A stretch of DNA of 64,000 bases from Mytilus trossulus (Eukaryota; Mollusca; Bivalvia; Mytilida; Mytilidae): assembly GCF_036588685.1 (NCBI RefSeq), contig NC_086386.1:73778682-73842681 (forward strand). Reading direction: 5' to 3'. Below the pieces are notes generated by a model. The model saw only the letters and a program-made list of their open reading frames with translations, was not told the origin of the DNA and did no database searches. Below, piece by piece: positions 37,467 through 50,412 of this stretch (positions are counted from its first letter, which is position 1; each line of letters opens with the position of its first letter). Made by a program: the position numbers and the translations under genes.

Positions 37467-39226
37467 ATGGAGAAATGTATTGTGTGTCTAAAAGATGACC
37501 ACCCAACAACACTGATCAAATTGCGACAAAAAGGTTGTCTTGGAATCATCAAAGCTAGCCAGGAAAGAGGAGACTGTTTGTCCGCATTAGAGGGTAATTT
37601 TGTCCATCAACTCTGCAGGAAAACATATACCAACCCAAATGACATAAAGAAATACAAAAAACTTGTTTTGAGAGAAATTCATACCAATACTCCAAAATTA
37701 CGATCAAAGTCCCATTTTGATTTTAAACATCATTGTTTATTCTGTGGAAATGAAGCAACAGACTCCAAGAAAAAAGACAAAAATGTATTTCAGGTTCGAA
37801 CTGATGATTTTGAGAGTCGCATACAAGATGCTTGTGATCTTCGGAATGATGATTGGGCAGCCGAGGTTCGCGGAAGACTGGAGAGCGTAAGCGACCTCCA
37901 TGCAGCGGATGCTGTTTATCACCAGGCATGTAGTGTAAACTTCCGCACGTGCAAAAACACTCCTGTATTCCGTTCTCCCATATCACCAGACGCAAAGCCT
38001 GAAAACAAAAGAGGAAGGCCAGCTTTGCAAGAAGACGGCTTCTACAAAACAGTCGACTTCCTTAAACATCATGACGACGAACAGATTTCCATATCAGATC
38101 TTGTTGAAAAAATGGACGAGATGTGTGATGGGAATGCTTATAGTCAGATGTATTTAAAGAAAAGATTGAAGCAACATTTTGGAGATGAAATCATTTTTAC
38201 AGACATACCAGGTAGAAAAAGTGTTGTAACTTTACGTGAAACCGTAACTTGTATTCTTCAGGACTATTACCGGAGACCAAGCAATTTAAATCCAGATGAC
38301 GAAAAGAGAGCTTTGATCAGAGCAGCTGCCAAACTGATAAAAAGCGACATCCGATCTGTAGATACCACAAAGTCTATCTATCCAACTCCAGCCAACATTG
38401 CATCCGTTAATAATAATCTATCATACTTACCCGAAAGCCTGCTGTTATTTCTTTCTAACATATTTTCTGAGAAAGACCCATCGGTGAAAATAGCTTCCAT
38501 AGGACAAGCAGTAATGCAAGCCTCACGACCTCGAGCACTTATAACACCGCTTCAACTCGGTCTAGGAGTACAGGTGCATCACAACTTCGCTTCACCATTT
38601 CTTGTGTCCACATTGAACAGCTTAGGATTTTGTTCCTCATACTATGAAGTCCAGAAGTTTGAATCAAGTGCTGCAGCTGTACAATGCAAGGAGTTGATCT
38701 TTCAGGCGATATAAGCAACAGCTTTGTACAATTTGTAGCAGATAACGTTGACCACAACACAAGAACGATAGATGGCCTCAACACTTTTCATGGCATGGGC
38801 ATAATAGCTGGAATTACGCCTGGTACGAAGAGAACACAACCCATTCCTAGAATAGCTTTTTCTACTGAGGAAATAAAGGCATTAGCAAAGATAGAGATCA
38901 AATATTACAAACCTCAATCAGATCGTATGGCTGAATTAAGTTATGCTGAGTTGAAAAACCTAAACACACTGGATAAGACTTTCCGTCTTGACCTGCTGTC
39001 GGTTATTATTTGGCCTTTAAAGTATCCAATACCAATGTGGTCTGGCTTCATGCAGATGGTTCAGACGGGAGACTACCCAGGAAAATCATCAGTTTCATTC
39101 CTACCTATGATAGATTTGAATGCTTCGGACATGACATGTATTTATTCTACATTGAACTTCGTCGCCATGTAAGCAAAGCGTTATGACATAACAGCGATCT
39201 TGACTTTTGATCAACCTCTGTATTGG
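37467..39226 (+). pseudogene. Multi-Cys protein of unknown function, frameshifted and stopped
   Basis: The start is MEKCIVCLKDDHP, 13 nt after a strong acceptor (TTTTTCTTTTCAG ends at 37453). Frame 1 runs to 38714 (415 residues). It has CIVC at 4-7, HHCLFCGNEA at about 93-102 and YHQACSVNFRTCK at about 151-163. A basic KRGRPALQ stretch follows. The similarity I remember continues in another frame from 38684 (MQGVDLSGDISNSFVQFVAD, then NVDHNTRTIDGLNTFHGMG), so there is a frameshift (2 nt in or 1 nt out) near 38680. A TAA at 39170 then interrupts, and AKRYDITAILTFDQPLYW continues in frame to 39226, after which similarity stops. I recall this as a multi-copy family in bivalves, cnidarians and insects with no assigned function; it may be transposon-borne. 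This copy is broken. Confidence 0.7.
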
Positions 39227-39822
39227 AATATTGTAACAAATCTAACATTAATACATTTTATTTAGAAATTCATTTCATTTTTATTTTGGGGAGGGGTAAT
39301 TTTGGGCTAATTTCGATGATAGATAAATAGATTTTTATTAAAACTACTGTTTGTTTTCTTTTTCCTATTCGCAAATAATTGTAAATAATTGTGTTTAATG
39401 TCTTTACTTTAAAGCTGCCGACAAAATAAAACGTTTGAAAACAGCCATATATGAATCTCAAATATATCGATTTTTTTGCATTTTTTTTGTGATTTTATCA
39501 TCAAAAGGGTTAATTCTACCAATAAGTTCTTACTCTGGATTGTAAATTTTACTTCGGAAATGTTCTTTGTAGTTGTTTTAGTCATCTTAATTCGTTTTTA
39601 ACATTTGTCTGGCTAACATAGTGCTACAATTCCGATTTTTTTATTTTTTCACAATTTTCATCGATTTTTGGTTAAAATTAATGTTTTAGCCCAAAAATGG
39701 GGATTTCCGATCGTACGATTTTTCTAGACTTTTAATATATGATTGCGTCATGCTTTGGTATTATAAAACTGTTGAAACCATTTCTGTTGCAATTTGTTTA
39801 GATTTATGCATTATTTGCCGTA
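39227..39822. other. Noncoding region after the pseudogene
   Basis: AT-rich; it leads directly into the 368-bp array. I see no polyadenylation site that I would defend. Confidence 0.3.
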
Positions 39823-41738
39823 CAGAGTCAATGATTTGGTTGACTTTTATAGTCATTGAAATACCAGGGGGGTCTCAACCTTATTTAAGCGGTCTCGGGT
39901 CGATTTTTGATATAAAATTTGAATATCCAACTGGCACTTTGGGCGTACCGTAAACATAGAAGACAGGAAGTGTACCCAAATTACTTTAAGTCACGTTTGT
40001 ATCTACCTATTGACTAAATGTCTGTAAAATATTAGAAAGATTGAGAGATCAGGGGGCTCTCACCATAACCCTGTGCCCTTTGTCCTAAAAAAATGACATT
40101 TTTTTACTGAAAAGTGACAATCTTAGCTCTCCGTAGATATTGAAGATGGCGTTATTCTCAAAAATCCATCTAATACAATCTTCATATATACAGAGTCAAT
40201 GATTTGGTTGACTTTTAAAGTTATTGAAAGACCAGGGGGGTCTCAACCTCATTTAAGCGGTCTCGGGTCGATTTTTGATATAAAATTTGAATATCCAACT
40301 GGCACTTTGGGCGTACCGTAAACATAGAAGACAGGAAGTGTACCCAAATTACTTTAAGTCACGTTTGTATCTACCTATTGACTAAATGTCTGTAAAATAT
40401 TAGAAAGATTGAGAGATCAGGGGGCTCTCACCATAACCCTGTGCCCTTTGTCCTAAAAAATGACATTTTTTGACTGAAAAGTGACAATCTTAGCTCTCCG
40501 TAGATATTGAAGATGGCGTTATTCTCAAAAATCCATCTAATACAATCTTTATATATACAGAGTCAATGATTTGGTTGACTTTTATAGTCATTGAAAGACC
40601 AGGGGGGTCTCAACCTCATTTAAGCGGTCTCGGGTCGATTTTTGATATAAAATTTGAATATCCAACTGGCACTTTGGGCGTACCGTAAACATAGAAGACA
40701 GGAAGTGTACCCAAATTACTTTAAGTCACGTTTGTATCTACCTATTGACTAAATGTCTGTAAAATATTAGAAAGATTGAGAGATCAGGGGGCTCTCACCA
40801 TAACCCTGTGCCCTTTGTCCTAAAAAAATGACATTTTTTGACTGAAAAGTGACAATCTTAGCTCTCCGTAGATATTGAAGATGGCGTTATTCTCAAAAAT
40901 CCATCTAATACAATCTTCATATATACAGAGTCAATGATTTGGTTGACTTTTATAGTCATTGAAAGACCAGGGGGGTCTCAACCTCATTTAAGCGGTCTCG
41001 GGTCGATTTTTGATATAAAATTTGAATATCCAACTGGCACTTTGGGCGTACCGTAAACATAGAAGACAGGAAGTGTACCCAAATTACTTTAAGTCACGTT
41101 TGTATCTACCTATTGACTAAATGTCTGTAAAATATTAGAAAGATTGAGAGATCAGGGGGCTCTCACCATAACCCTGTGCCCTTTGTCCTAAAAAAATGAC
41201 ATTTTTTGACTGAAAAGTGACAATCTTAGCTCTCCGTAGATATTGAAGATGGCGTTATTCTCAAAAATCCATCTAATACAATCTTCATATATACAGAGTC
41301 AATGATTTGGTTGACTTTTATAGTCATTGAAAGACCAGGGGGGTCTCAACCTCATTTAAGCGGTCTCGGGTCGATTTTTGATATAAAATTTGAATATCCA
41401 ACTGGCACTTTGGGCGTACCGTAAACATAGAAGACAGGAAGTGTACCCAAATTACTTTAAGTCACGTTTGTATCTACCTATTGACTAAATGTCTGTAAAA
41501 TATTAGAAAGATTGAGAGATCAGGGGGCTCTCACCATAACCCTGTGCCCTTTGTCCTAAAAAAATGACATTTTTTGACTGAAAAGTGACAATCTTAGCTC
41601 TCCGTAGATATTGAAGATGGCGTTATTCTCAAAAATCCATCTAATACAATCTTCATATATACAGAGTCAATGATTTGGTTGACTTTTATAGTCATTGAAA
41701 GACCAGGGGGGTCTCAACCTCATTTAAGCGGTCTCAGG
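39823..41738 (+). repeat. Tandem array of a 367-368-bp unit, 5.2 copies
   Basis: Units start at 39823, 40191, 40558, 40926, 41294 and 41662 (partial, about 77 bp), each with CAGAGTCAATGATTTGGTTG. Copies differ at only a few positions, such as 5 or 6 Ts after GACA. Each unit has two related halves: GAAAGACCAGGGGGGTCTC and GAGAGATCAGGGGGCTCTC. Confidence 0.97.
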
Positions 41739-41855
41739 TAGGTTTTCACTATATATTTCTTTTTGGGCGTTCCATAAATATTTCTATTTATAGTTCTTAA
41801 TGTTTTCTAGAGTAAGCGGTTTTTCTTATTGTTTTAAGTATTATCATGTATAAAA

Positions 41856-41960
41856 CAATCTAATTGAAATTGAATCTCTCACTCGCTATTCTTTTTTATT
41901 CTTGGTCGCTGCGTGGGATAAAAAAAATAGCGAGTGAGAGATTTAATTTCAATTAGATTG
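41856..41960. mobile_element. Foldback MITE, ~105 bp
   Basis: The arms are about 35 nt each with one mismatch (CAATCTAATTGAAATTGAA... and its inverse), with a 35-nt loop. Flanks TGTATAAAA and TGTACAAAA match at 8 of 9, a likely 9-bp target duplication. Confidence 0.75.
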
Positions 41961-42196
41961 TGTACAAAAGTAAATCTTTGCAGTTTTTTTATTGACACCA
42001 ATTGATATTATATAAAGACAAATTTGCAACTTAGAAAAGGGTTTATATTCGAGGACAACGAGAACTTACAACAGCTTGAAGAGGTCATTTTGATAAGTTC
42101 CTACGTATCTTATCAGTCAACTTAACTATGAAAATCATGTTTTTAATGTTATCAAATATTTCTTTTTTTTTTTATGATTTTCAACAAAATTTTTAA

Positions 42197-42232
42197 TATC
42201 CAACTGGCTGCTAGCAGCCGGTTGGATATTTA
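42197..42232. repeat. 36-bp near-perfect palindrome
   Basis: ATATCCAACTGGCTGCTA followed by its inverse with a single mismatch, centred on GCTAGC. A related piece, ACCGGCTGCTAAC, lies at 42254. Confidence 0.8.
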
Positions 42233-44200
42233 ATATCGAATATCGAATAACGAACCGGCTGCTAACTTCACATACATCCGTATTTTCTTTTTGAAAAAAA
42301 GATATAAATTTTTTGTTATAAAAGATAAACACAAATTGTTTTTTTGTTAAAGTCATATGAAATGAGTGAGTGGTGAAAAATAATGTTTGTCCAATTCTTG
42401 AACCAATGGATGTTTACATTCATAAACTTAGTCCTATGTGCACGATTTTATCATTATTTTCGCAAATATATCATATAATCGCCAATTTTTTTTCTCTCTC
42501 TGTTTGTTATGATTGAACAAATATGGCTGCTCATTAAATGCCGTGATTTGAAGCCGAGTTTAACCGATTGTCACCTTATAGTAAACAAATCACAAAAAGC
42601 ATGGATATTGAGCACGTGTTTAACATGTATAATCAGATATTTGTTTATTTCAATGACAGATCCATGCGTATTGTGGTCACCGGATTTTTACGAGGAGGGT
42701 TACGCTCGGGTCACTATGCATACGGAAAATATGTCGGCAAATTGCTTGCTGGCAGCAAGCAATTAAAAATAGGAACTCTTCTTCTAAATGTGGACAAATT
42801 AAAGAATTTTCCTCAGAAAAAAGTATATGTACATAAGTTGTTTAATGAAAACTAACCATTTGGTTATAAAAAACATATGCATATTTTTTTTTAATTTGAG
42901 GTTTCTTATGACTTTAAATAATCCGTTAATTTCTGTATTTTATAAGTATCCTAAAAAGTTATGCATTTTTTATTCCGAAATAACTCGTATTTATCAAATG
43001 TTCATGAATTTAGGAAAAAATTGTCATTTTTGGCTTTATGTTTATCAAAATTAAAAAAAATCCTTTATTTACAGTTTTATAAAATTTGGGTCACATAATC
43101 TCCCTGCAAATTGAAAGTCAAACAAATTGCTGTTTTGAAAAATGGGGTTCCATGAACTCGTTTTCAAATAAATTCAGTTTGAATGATAAAAATCAGTCGA
43201 AAAATGCATTTTCCCCTGGTATGTTAAAGTTTGATGTCGCGAAAATAACATTTTGCATTAGCAACGTCATTACCCTCTCTGTAACTGTATCGTATGCCCT
43301 TAAAAGCTAACCTAGACCTATAAATGAATGATTATAGCCATCACTTGTGTCATCTAAACAAATAACATATAGATGGAGAGAAATTTTAGGTTAAGTCGCA
43401 AAAATGATCAACAAGAAAAGATCATCAAATAAGTATCATGAATGGTTGAAATTGTCAGTCAACTCCTAATTATTTAATAAATTAGCCACATAGTTTTTTG
43501 TAAGGTTTAGTTTTAATTAGGATTTTATTGTAGATAAAGGAGGTAAATTTCGTCTGTTGACAAAAAATGGTTGAGGAGTCGGAAAGTTTGACTGAAGGTT
43601 GAGGATATCAAATGAAGGTAAACATAAATTTAAAGTAATGTTTATGTTTGTATTAATACATGTACCTCGAGTATGCATCAAATATGTATTGGGTAAGATG
43701 GTAATAACTGTATGTGAAACAATAACATTTGTTTAAAGTAGGCAGTACATGTAAATTAAAACATACCATCAACATTAGCACAACTAAAAATGCAATCATA
43801 AAAGCATCTGCAAAGTTTCATAGAATTCTGTGAAAGTATGACACAGTATCTATGGTATCAGCTAGTTGATGTCCATGTCATTCAAGGTGGATATTGTGTC
43901 ATTGGCAATAGACAAATTTCATATTTACATGTACCCACTTTAATCGGAACAAATTTGAGGGAAGTTAACTGTTTAATGCATAATGCCATTATGTTTTCTA
44001 TACATGACTAAATCATCAGAAAACAGTAAACCTTCCCCCAAAATTGCACCATTTACATTTTTAAATTTACTTCTTTCGGGTGTTTGTAGTGACAGAGTAC
44101 CAGGATGTCTTACCACAGAGAAGGTATTAAAACCTGTTGAAAAAACATAGAATCCGAGTCAAAAGTTGATAATGTGAAAATAGACTATTATACCACATCA
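42233..44200. other. No firm gene
   Basis: A 95-codon plus-strand frame (42568-42855) is open. It reads VTGFLRGGLRSGHYAYGK in its middle and covers a 12-bp hairpin (AATTGCTTGCTG/CAGCAAGCAATT at about 42740). No domain is recognised and I do not call it a gene. Confidence 0.3.
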
Positions 44201-44204
44201 TCTT

Positions 44205-46510
44205 ATTGTCGAGCCTGCAACTTTTGCTGCAGAAAGCTCGACATATATATAGTGTTCTGGGGGCCACCAGCGGAGTTAGCTGAATTCTTAAAAGCTTTAT
44301 ATTTTAGAAGGATGAAGACCTGGATGCTTCATACTTTGAATATATACCAAGATGCCTCAGGTTACCAAGTTTCTCTCCGTCACATGTCCAATGTCCTTGA
44401 CCTAATTTTCATGGTTGAGTGTCTACTTGAAAAAAAAGTTAAGATTTTTGTACGACTGCAAAAATTCAAAATTTTGGTCGTATATTGGTATGAGGTTGGC
44501 GTCGTTGTCGTTGTCATCCGAAGACATTTGGTTTTCACACTATAACTAGTATAAGTAAATAGAAACCTATGAAATTTAAACACAAGGTTAAAGACTAGAA
44601 AAGGAAGTTTCAAATTGATTTTGGGAGTTCTGGCCCCAACAGATTAGGAGTTAGGGGCCAAAAAGGGCCCAAATAAGTATTTTTCTTGGTTTTCACACAA
44701 TGACTTTAGTATAAATTAACAGAAATCTATCAAATTTTAACACAAAGTTTATGACCACAAAAGGAAGGTTGTTATTGATTTTGGGAGTTTTGGTCCCAAA
44801 CAGTTAAGGAATGAGGGTCCAAAGGGTCCAAAATTAAACTTTGTTTGATTTCATCAAAAAATGAATTATTTGGGTTCTTGTATATATACATGTCAAATCT
44901 AACCGTGTATTTAGATTTTTAATTTTTGGTCCTGTTTTCAAATTGGTCTACATTAAGGTACAAAGGGTCCAAAATTGAACTTTGTTTGATTTTAACAAAA
45001 GTTGAATTCTTGGACTTCTTTGATGCTGAATCTAAACATGTACTTAGATTTTTGATTATGGACTGTTGGTCCAAATCGGGGTTCAAATTAAACTTTGTTT
45101 GATTTCAACAAAAATGGGGTTCTTTAATATGCTGAATCTAACCGTGTATTTAGATTGTTGATATTTGGGCCTGGTTATCAAATTGATCCACATTGACATG
45201 CTTGAGGTCTAAAGGGTCTAAAATTGCACATTATTTGATTTCATCAAAAATTGAATTCTTGGGGTTCTATGATCATGATGATATGCTGAATCTAACCATG
45301 TATTTATATTTTGGATATTTGACCATAATAGGTAAATGTCCAATTTAAAATTTATAAGTTTGTTTCTCGCCTTGACGGAGTAAAAAAATGAGACATAGGT
45401 ATGGTGTTCCCCGCGGCGGCAGCATCAACAATGTATTAGTTTGTGATTAGGTCAATTTATGGTGAACCACTAGTGGTAGGTCAATGATATTTGGTATGCA
45501 GTTGTATAAGCATTGGCATATCTCATTTTCATGGAGATTTTTTGACTCCGCCTCCTTAGTCATGGTCTATAGACTTTAATAGTTTTGCTAAGTTAATATG
45601 TATTAGTTTGTTATAAGGTAAGTTCAATGGGAACCATTAGTGGTAGGCCAATGTTAATTGGTGTTCAGTTTAATAAACATTAGCACATCTCATTTCCATG
45701 GAGAATATTTGGCCCTGCCGCCTCAGTCATGGTCTATTGACTTTGAAACTTTTGCTTAGTTTACATGTATTAGTTTGTGATAATATCAGTTTAAGATGAA
45801 CTGCTAATGTTAAGTCAATGATATTTGGTATGCAAATTTATTGTCATTTGAAAGTGTTGTTTTCATGGAGACTATATAGCTCCACCCCTGATCATGGTTC
45901 ATTGACTTTGAAACTTTTACATAGTTTAAAAGTTGATGTTTGTGTTTAGGTTCGTTTAAAGGGAACTACTTATTATAAGTCAATGGTAATTGGTATGCAG
46001 TTGTATTATATTTATCATTGGCACATCTCATTCCATGGAGATTGTTTAGCCATGTACTTCAGTCATTGTTCATAGACTTTGAATATTTGCATAACTTACA
46101 TGTTAAAATATTGCTATTTAATTTCAACATTGGCGATGATTGCATTATCAAAATTACATAAATATTTGCATAACTAATTACATGTTAAAATATTGCTATT
46201 TAATTTCAACATTGCATAATCAAAATTACATGAATATTTGCATAACTTACATGTTAAAATATTGCTATTTAATTTCAACATTGCATTATCAAAATTACAA
46301 AAAGGCGATACATATCTCTGTGATAACAGTTTATTAAGTGTAAGTTCTTAGACCACATTCATTCTGTGTCAGAAACCTATCTTGTGTCAACTATTTAATC
46401 ACAATCCAAATTCAGAGCTGTATCAAGCTTAAATGTTGTGTCCATACTTGCCCCAACTGTTCAGGGTTCGACCTCTGTGGTCCTATAAAGCTGTGCCCTG
46501 CGGAGCATCT
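44205..46510 (+). repeat. Large bivalve repeat starting with a TGTCGAGC hairpin
   Basis: The hairpin TGTCGAGCCTGCA...TGCAGAAAGCTCGACA opens it (44209-44247). GTACGACTGCAAAAATTC and a series of 'AAAGGGTCCAAAATTRAACTTTGTTTGATTTC' lines spaced 110-180 bp follow. TTCGACCTCTGTGGTCCTAT and CTGTGCCCTGCGGAGCATCT at 46470-46510 are the end that I remember for this family. The element at 45364 interrupts or overlaps it. Confidence 0.5.
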
Positions 46511-47240
46511 GGTTTGTAAAGTGAAATTCTCTCTTATTATAAGTAATAGGATAACTATATTTGGTATGTTAGTACCTTGCAATGTCCTCATGGCTGTCAT
46601 ACAGTTTTCACTTGACCTCGACCTCCTTTCATGGGTCAGTGAACAAGGTTAAGTTTTGGTGGTCAAGTCCATATCTCAGATACTAAAAGCAATATGTCTA
46701 GTATATTTGGTGTATGGAGGACTGTAAGGTGTACGTGTCCAACTGGCAGGTGTCATCTGACCTTGGCCTCATTTCCATGGTTCAGTGATTATAGTTGAGT
46801 TTTTGTGTTTTTTTCTTCTGTTTTTCATATACTATTTGCAATAGGTCTAATATATTTAGTGTATGGAAATAATAACAGAATGATTGTTAGGTGTACATTT
46901 CTAGCTGGTATGTGTCATCTGCCCTTGACCTCATTTTCATGGACATCAGTGGTCAAAGTTAAGTTTTTGAGTTTTTGTCTTTTTATCTAATACTATATGC
47001 AATAAGTCTACTGCTATAATAACTATATTAGGTGTATGGAAATATATTAGTTGTATGGAAGAATTATTAGCTGTATAGATGTGTGCCTTGTATGGTTTAT
47101 CTCACCTTGCCTGTCCTTGGCCTCATTTTCTTGGTTTAGTGGTCAATTTGTAGTTTTTTTGGTTAATGTTAAGGTTATGTTTCAATTGTAATAAAGCTTT
47201 ATTTTAAGGACTACAAAAGAAGGCGAGACATTTCAGCGTG
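45364..47240. mobile_element. Non-autonomous element with TCTCGCCTT ends and 167-bp repeats
   Basis: TTTCTCGCCTTGACGGAGT at the left and AAGGCGAGACATTTCAG at the right form short inverted ends. The interior has at least four degenerate 167-bp units (starts about 45432, 45599, 45766, 45935) and further 'GACCTTGACCTCATTTTCATGG' type lines to 47200. Confidence 0.55.
46099..46300. repeat. Short tandem repeat, ~69 bp, three copies
   Basis: CATGTTAAAATATTGCTATT at 46099, 46181 and 46250. Confidence 0.8.
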
Positions 47241-48393
47241 TGCACTCTTGGTTTTATATTAAACCCTAGAAAGAAGCTACAGATTAATGTTAACTGCAAA
47301 AATACTAAAATCCTTTATTAATTAGATCATGTAGATCATTTTAGATACAGGAAATGAAAATATTTTGAAATTTTTTATCATAAAAATGGTTATGCTTATA
47401 TATTCAAGTTTCACTAAATTCCAAGAAGGGTTTCCACAAATAACAATGACTGATTTTTAAAATGATCATCATGTAAAAATGAAGAGATGTGCTAAGATTG
47501 CCCATGAAAACTATCTTTATGAACAATGACAGTTCAGTGGTTTGCTTTCAGCCTTTAGCAAAAATAATTACCATATATATTGTAATAAGCTATTAATAAA
47601 AGCCCCCAATTGTAAAATGTTAAACAATTAAGAAGTAAAAAACAGCGTCCTGATTTTTATAAGTTCGAAGAATAAAATTGAGTCATATTATGGTATGATG
47701 TTGTCGTTAGCGATGTATGTCGACACATATGGTTTCCGGATAAACATATAGTTTAAGCCAATGGATATCCATGAAATTTTACACAAGGTTTAATACCAAA
47801 AAGGAAGGTTGGTTTGATTTTTGGGGTGATGGTACCAACAGTTTAGAAATTAGGGGCAAAAAAGAAGCATTTTTGTAGTTTCCAGACATTTACTTGTGTG
47901 CCAGTGTACTAATCTCTCTGAAATTGTTCTTCAAGGTTCCATATCACAAAGGGTAGACTGGAATTGTTTAAAGGGGTAATTGCCTCAAACGTTCAGGAAA
48001 TAGGGGGTCAAAAACAAGCAATTTTCTAATTTCCAGACAATATTTTGTGTTTAAGTGTATGGATTTCTTTAAAATTGTACTGCAAAGTACAATACCACAA
48101 AGGAAAAGGCTGTGATTAAGTTTTGGGGTAATTACTGAAAGGGGGTTGAAAAAAATTGGGGGAGGGGGATTTTTTTCTCATAATTTTGATCCAAATCCAA
48201 ATACAGACAGTCTATCAAGCTTGAATATTGTGTCCAAACATGCACCAACTGGTCAGTCATTTTCTTAATCATATTAATCTGACATGTTTAAGTTTGTACA
48301 TTATGAAGTTACTAACCTGTTGAATTTGTGTATTTCAGATTATTATTGAAAAAAGAGCACTTTGAAGTACTAGGAGAATTTGAAAACATCTTG
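47241..48393. other. Repeat-derived noncoding region
   Basis: Between 47690 and 48260 there are further lines of the 44205 family (TTTGATTTTTGGGGTGATGG and 'TCAAGCTTGAATATTGTGTCC'). No gene is supported. Confidence 0.4.
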
Positions 48394-49400
48394 GTGAAAT
48401 AGTCTGACTGATTATGACAGAACATCAAAAGAAATGACGAAAAATTACACATCTTATCAAAATAGTACTACTAGAAACTAAAAGCTACTTGCAATTTTCA
48501 CTGGTTTTGAGATCAGTAACAGTCTGACAAGGAAAGAATTTAATGAACATGATTATGATGCCTCTTGATAAATATAAAAACATATTGACTGTAAAATATT
48601 TACCAGTTACCAATTATATCTGTTGTTTACAAAATTTGTTATTTGGAAATATCTGTTGAATATTTTGAAATTAAAATGTGTTAACTTAAATGATTTAAGA
48701 ATTGAAGTCTTTAAATGATACAAAAGCAAGGATACATGGAATGATTGCAATTGAGACAACTACTAGCCCTGCATAATAGGGCACTGATGTAAACAAGTAC
48801 AGGTCACCTGAAGTCTTCAACAATAAGCAAAAGCCTTAATTTAAAGATCGTTATACATGGGCTTATTAAGTCCAAAGATAATGGTATCTACATCGTTTGC
48901 TGTCAAATTTTTGTTTGTATGTTTCTGATGAAGGTTAATTAAAATAAGCCCAGCACACCTAATTTGTGAACTGTTTTCTTTTAATTTCAAAAGAGAAAGC
49001 TAATAGACAAATTTAAGCAAAAAACAAAAAAAAAAGGAAATCCATTTAATATGGCAGACAGCAACCAAACACAACCAGTGGACATAATGAACATTTATTT
49101 GAGTGCTCAAACTGCACTATAACATTAGACACAAAAACATCTTATATAATGCTGGATTACACAAAAGTGTTTAAATCATCTGCTCTTCTCTGGTGTTTAA
49201 AAATTGTACAGATTTGGTGTCACAATATCTCAGTAACATGGGTTAGAATTCCGGCATGGGAAGAACAAAAAAATTGCGAAAGCAAATTTACAGATCATAC
49301 ATTTTTGGGTTGATGTTTTGACGACTTGCATGTACATGTACAATATATACAAAAAGTTAGCTGCTATTGAGACAAAGGCAAAAATCATAGTGCAACAAAT

Positions 49401-49895
49401 AAAATTGAGAAAGGAAATGGTGAATATGTCAAAGCGACAACCACCAGACCATAGAGCAAACAACAGCTGAAGGCAACCAATGGGTCTTCAATGTAGCGAG
49501 AATTCCCGCACCCGTAGGTGTCCTTCAGCTGGCCCCTAAAATATGCATAATAGTACAGTGATAATGGACGTCATACTAAACTCCAAATTATACACAAGAA
49601 ACTAAAATTTAAAATCATACAAGACTAACAAAGGCCAGAGGCTCCTGACTTGGGACAGGCGCAAAATTGCGGCGGTGTTAAACATGTTTATGAGATCTCA
49701 ACCCTCCCCCTATACCTCTAGCCAATGTAGAAAAGTAAAAGAATAACAAACGCACATTAAAATTCAGTTCAAGAGAAGTCCGATGTCAAAAGATGTAACA
49801 AAAGAAAATAAATAAAATGACAATAATACATAAATAACAACAGACTACTAGCAGTTAACTGACATGCCAGCTCCAGACCTCAATTAAACTGATTA
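49401..49895 (+). mobile_element. ~495-bp repeat inserted in the right arm
   Basis: Same element as 8381-8884. The left arm (27030) gives the empty site: GCAACAAAACATG there against GCAACAAA...AAACATG around the insert. Confidence 0.85.
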
Positions 49896-49943
49896 AACAT
49901 GTTTATTACAGATATAATAACAATAAACTAAAATAACACTTAC

Positions 49944-50116
49944 CACTACTAAATGATAAGAACTTTCAGGAACTAATTGCAGCTACTGTCCAGGTTATGT
50001 TAAACAAATTTTCAGCTCCAACTGATCTGTTCAGTAAAGAGTTTTTATCATTGAAATAAAATGTGAACACATTCCAATCCTTTGGCAGACGTGAATATTC
50101 TCATGTGGCATTTATA
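49944..50116 (-). promoter_or_regulatory. Candidate inward promoter and 5' noncoding exon, right arm
   Basis: Mirror copy of 26796-26980. The donor TTTAGTAGTG^GTAAGTG is kept although nearby bases differ, including small deletions. Confidence 0.35.
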
Positions 50117-50412
50117 CCTATATGCAAGGGTACCTATATCTGGTGGTGATGATACACAGTGATAATTAACCATTTTTTTCTTCTTTTTGTTTAAGATGGA
50201 ATTTAAACTTTTTTCAGCATTTTGGAAAAAAATAATTTTGTAAATTTTTCATGTTTTTTTTTCATTTATTTTTATAAGAATTAAATTTTAATAGAAATTT
50301 TTGTTTAGTATATAATTATTTTTTTTTAATTTTTGAAAAATTTGATTTTTTTTTAAATATTTTGCATTTATAAATTTTTTAAACTTTAAAAAAGTTAATT
50401 TTAGTTGCCTTC

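Noticed and set aside
39170..39175. ATGTAAGC read as a splice donor instead of a stop in the multi-Cys gene
   Set aside because: The family-like sequence AKRYDITAILTFDQPLYW continues directly after it in the same frame, so a stop codon mutation is simpler, though a donor is not excluded.
44174..44545. 123-codon frame containing CRACNFCCRKLD
   Set aside because: It begins in the hairpin of a common bivalve repeat and runs through repeat sequence; the Cys cluster is coincidental.
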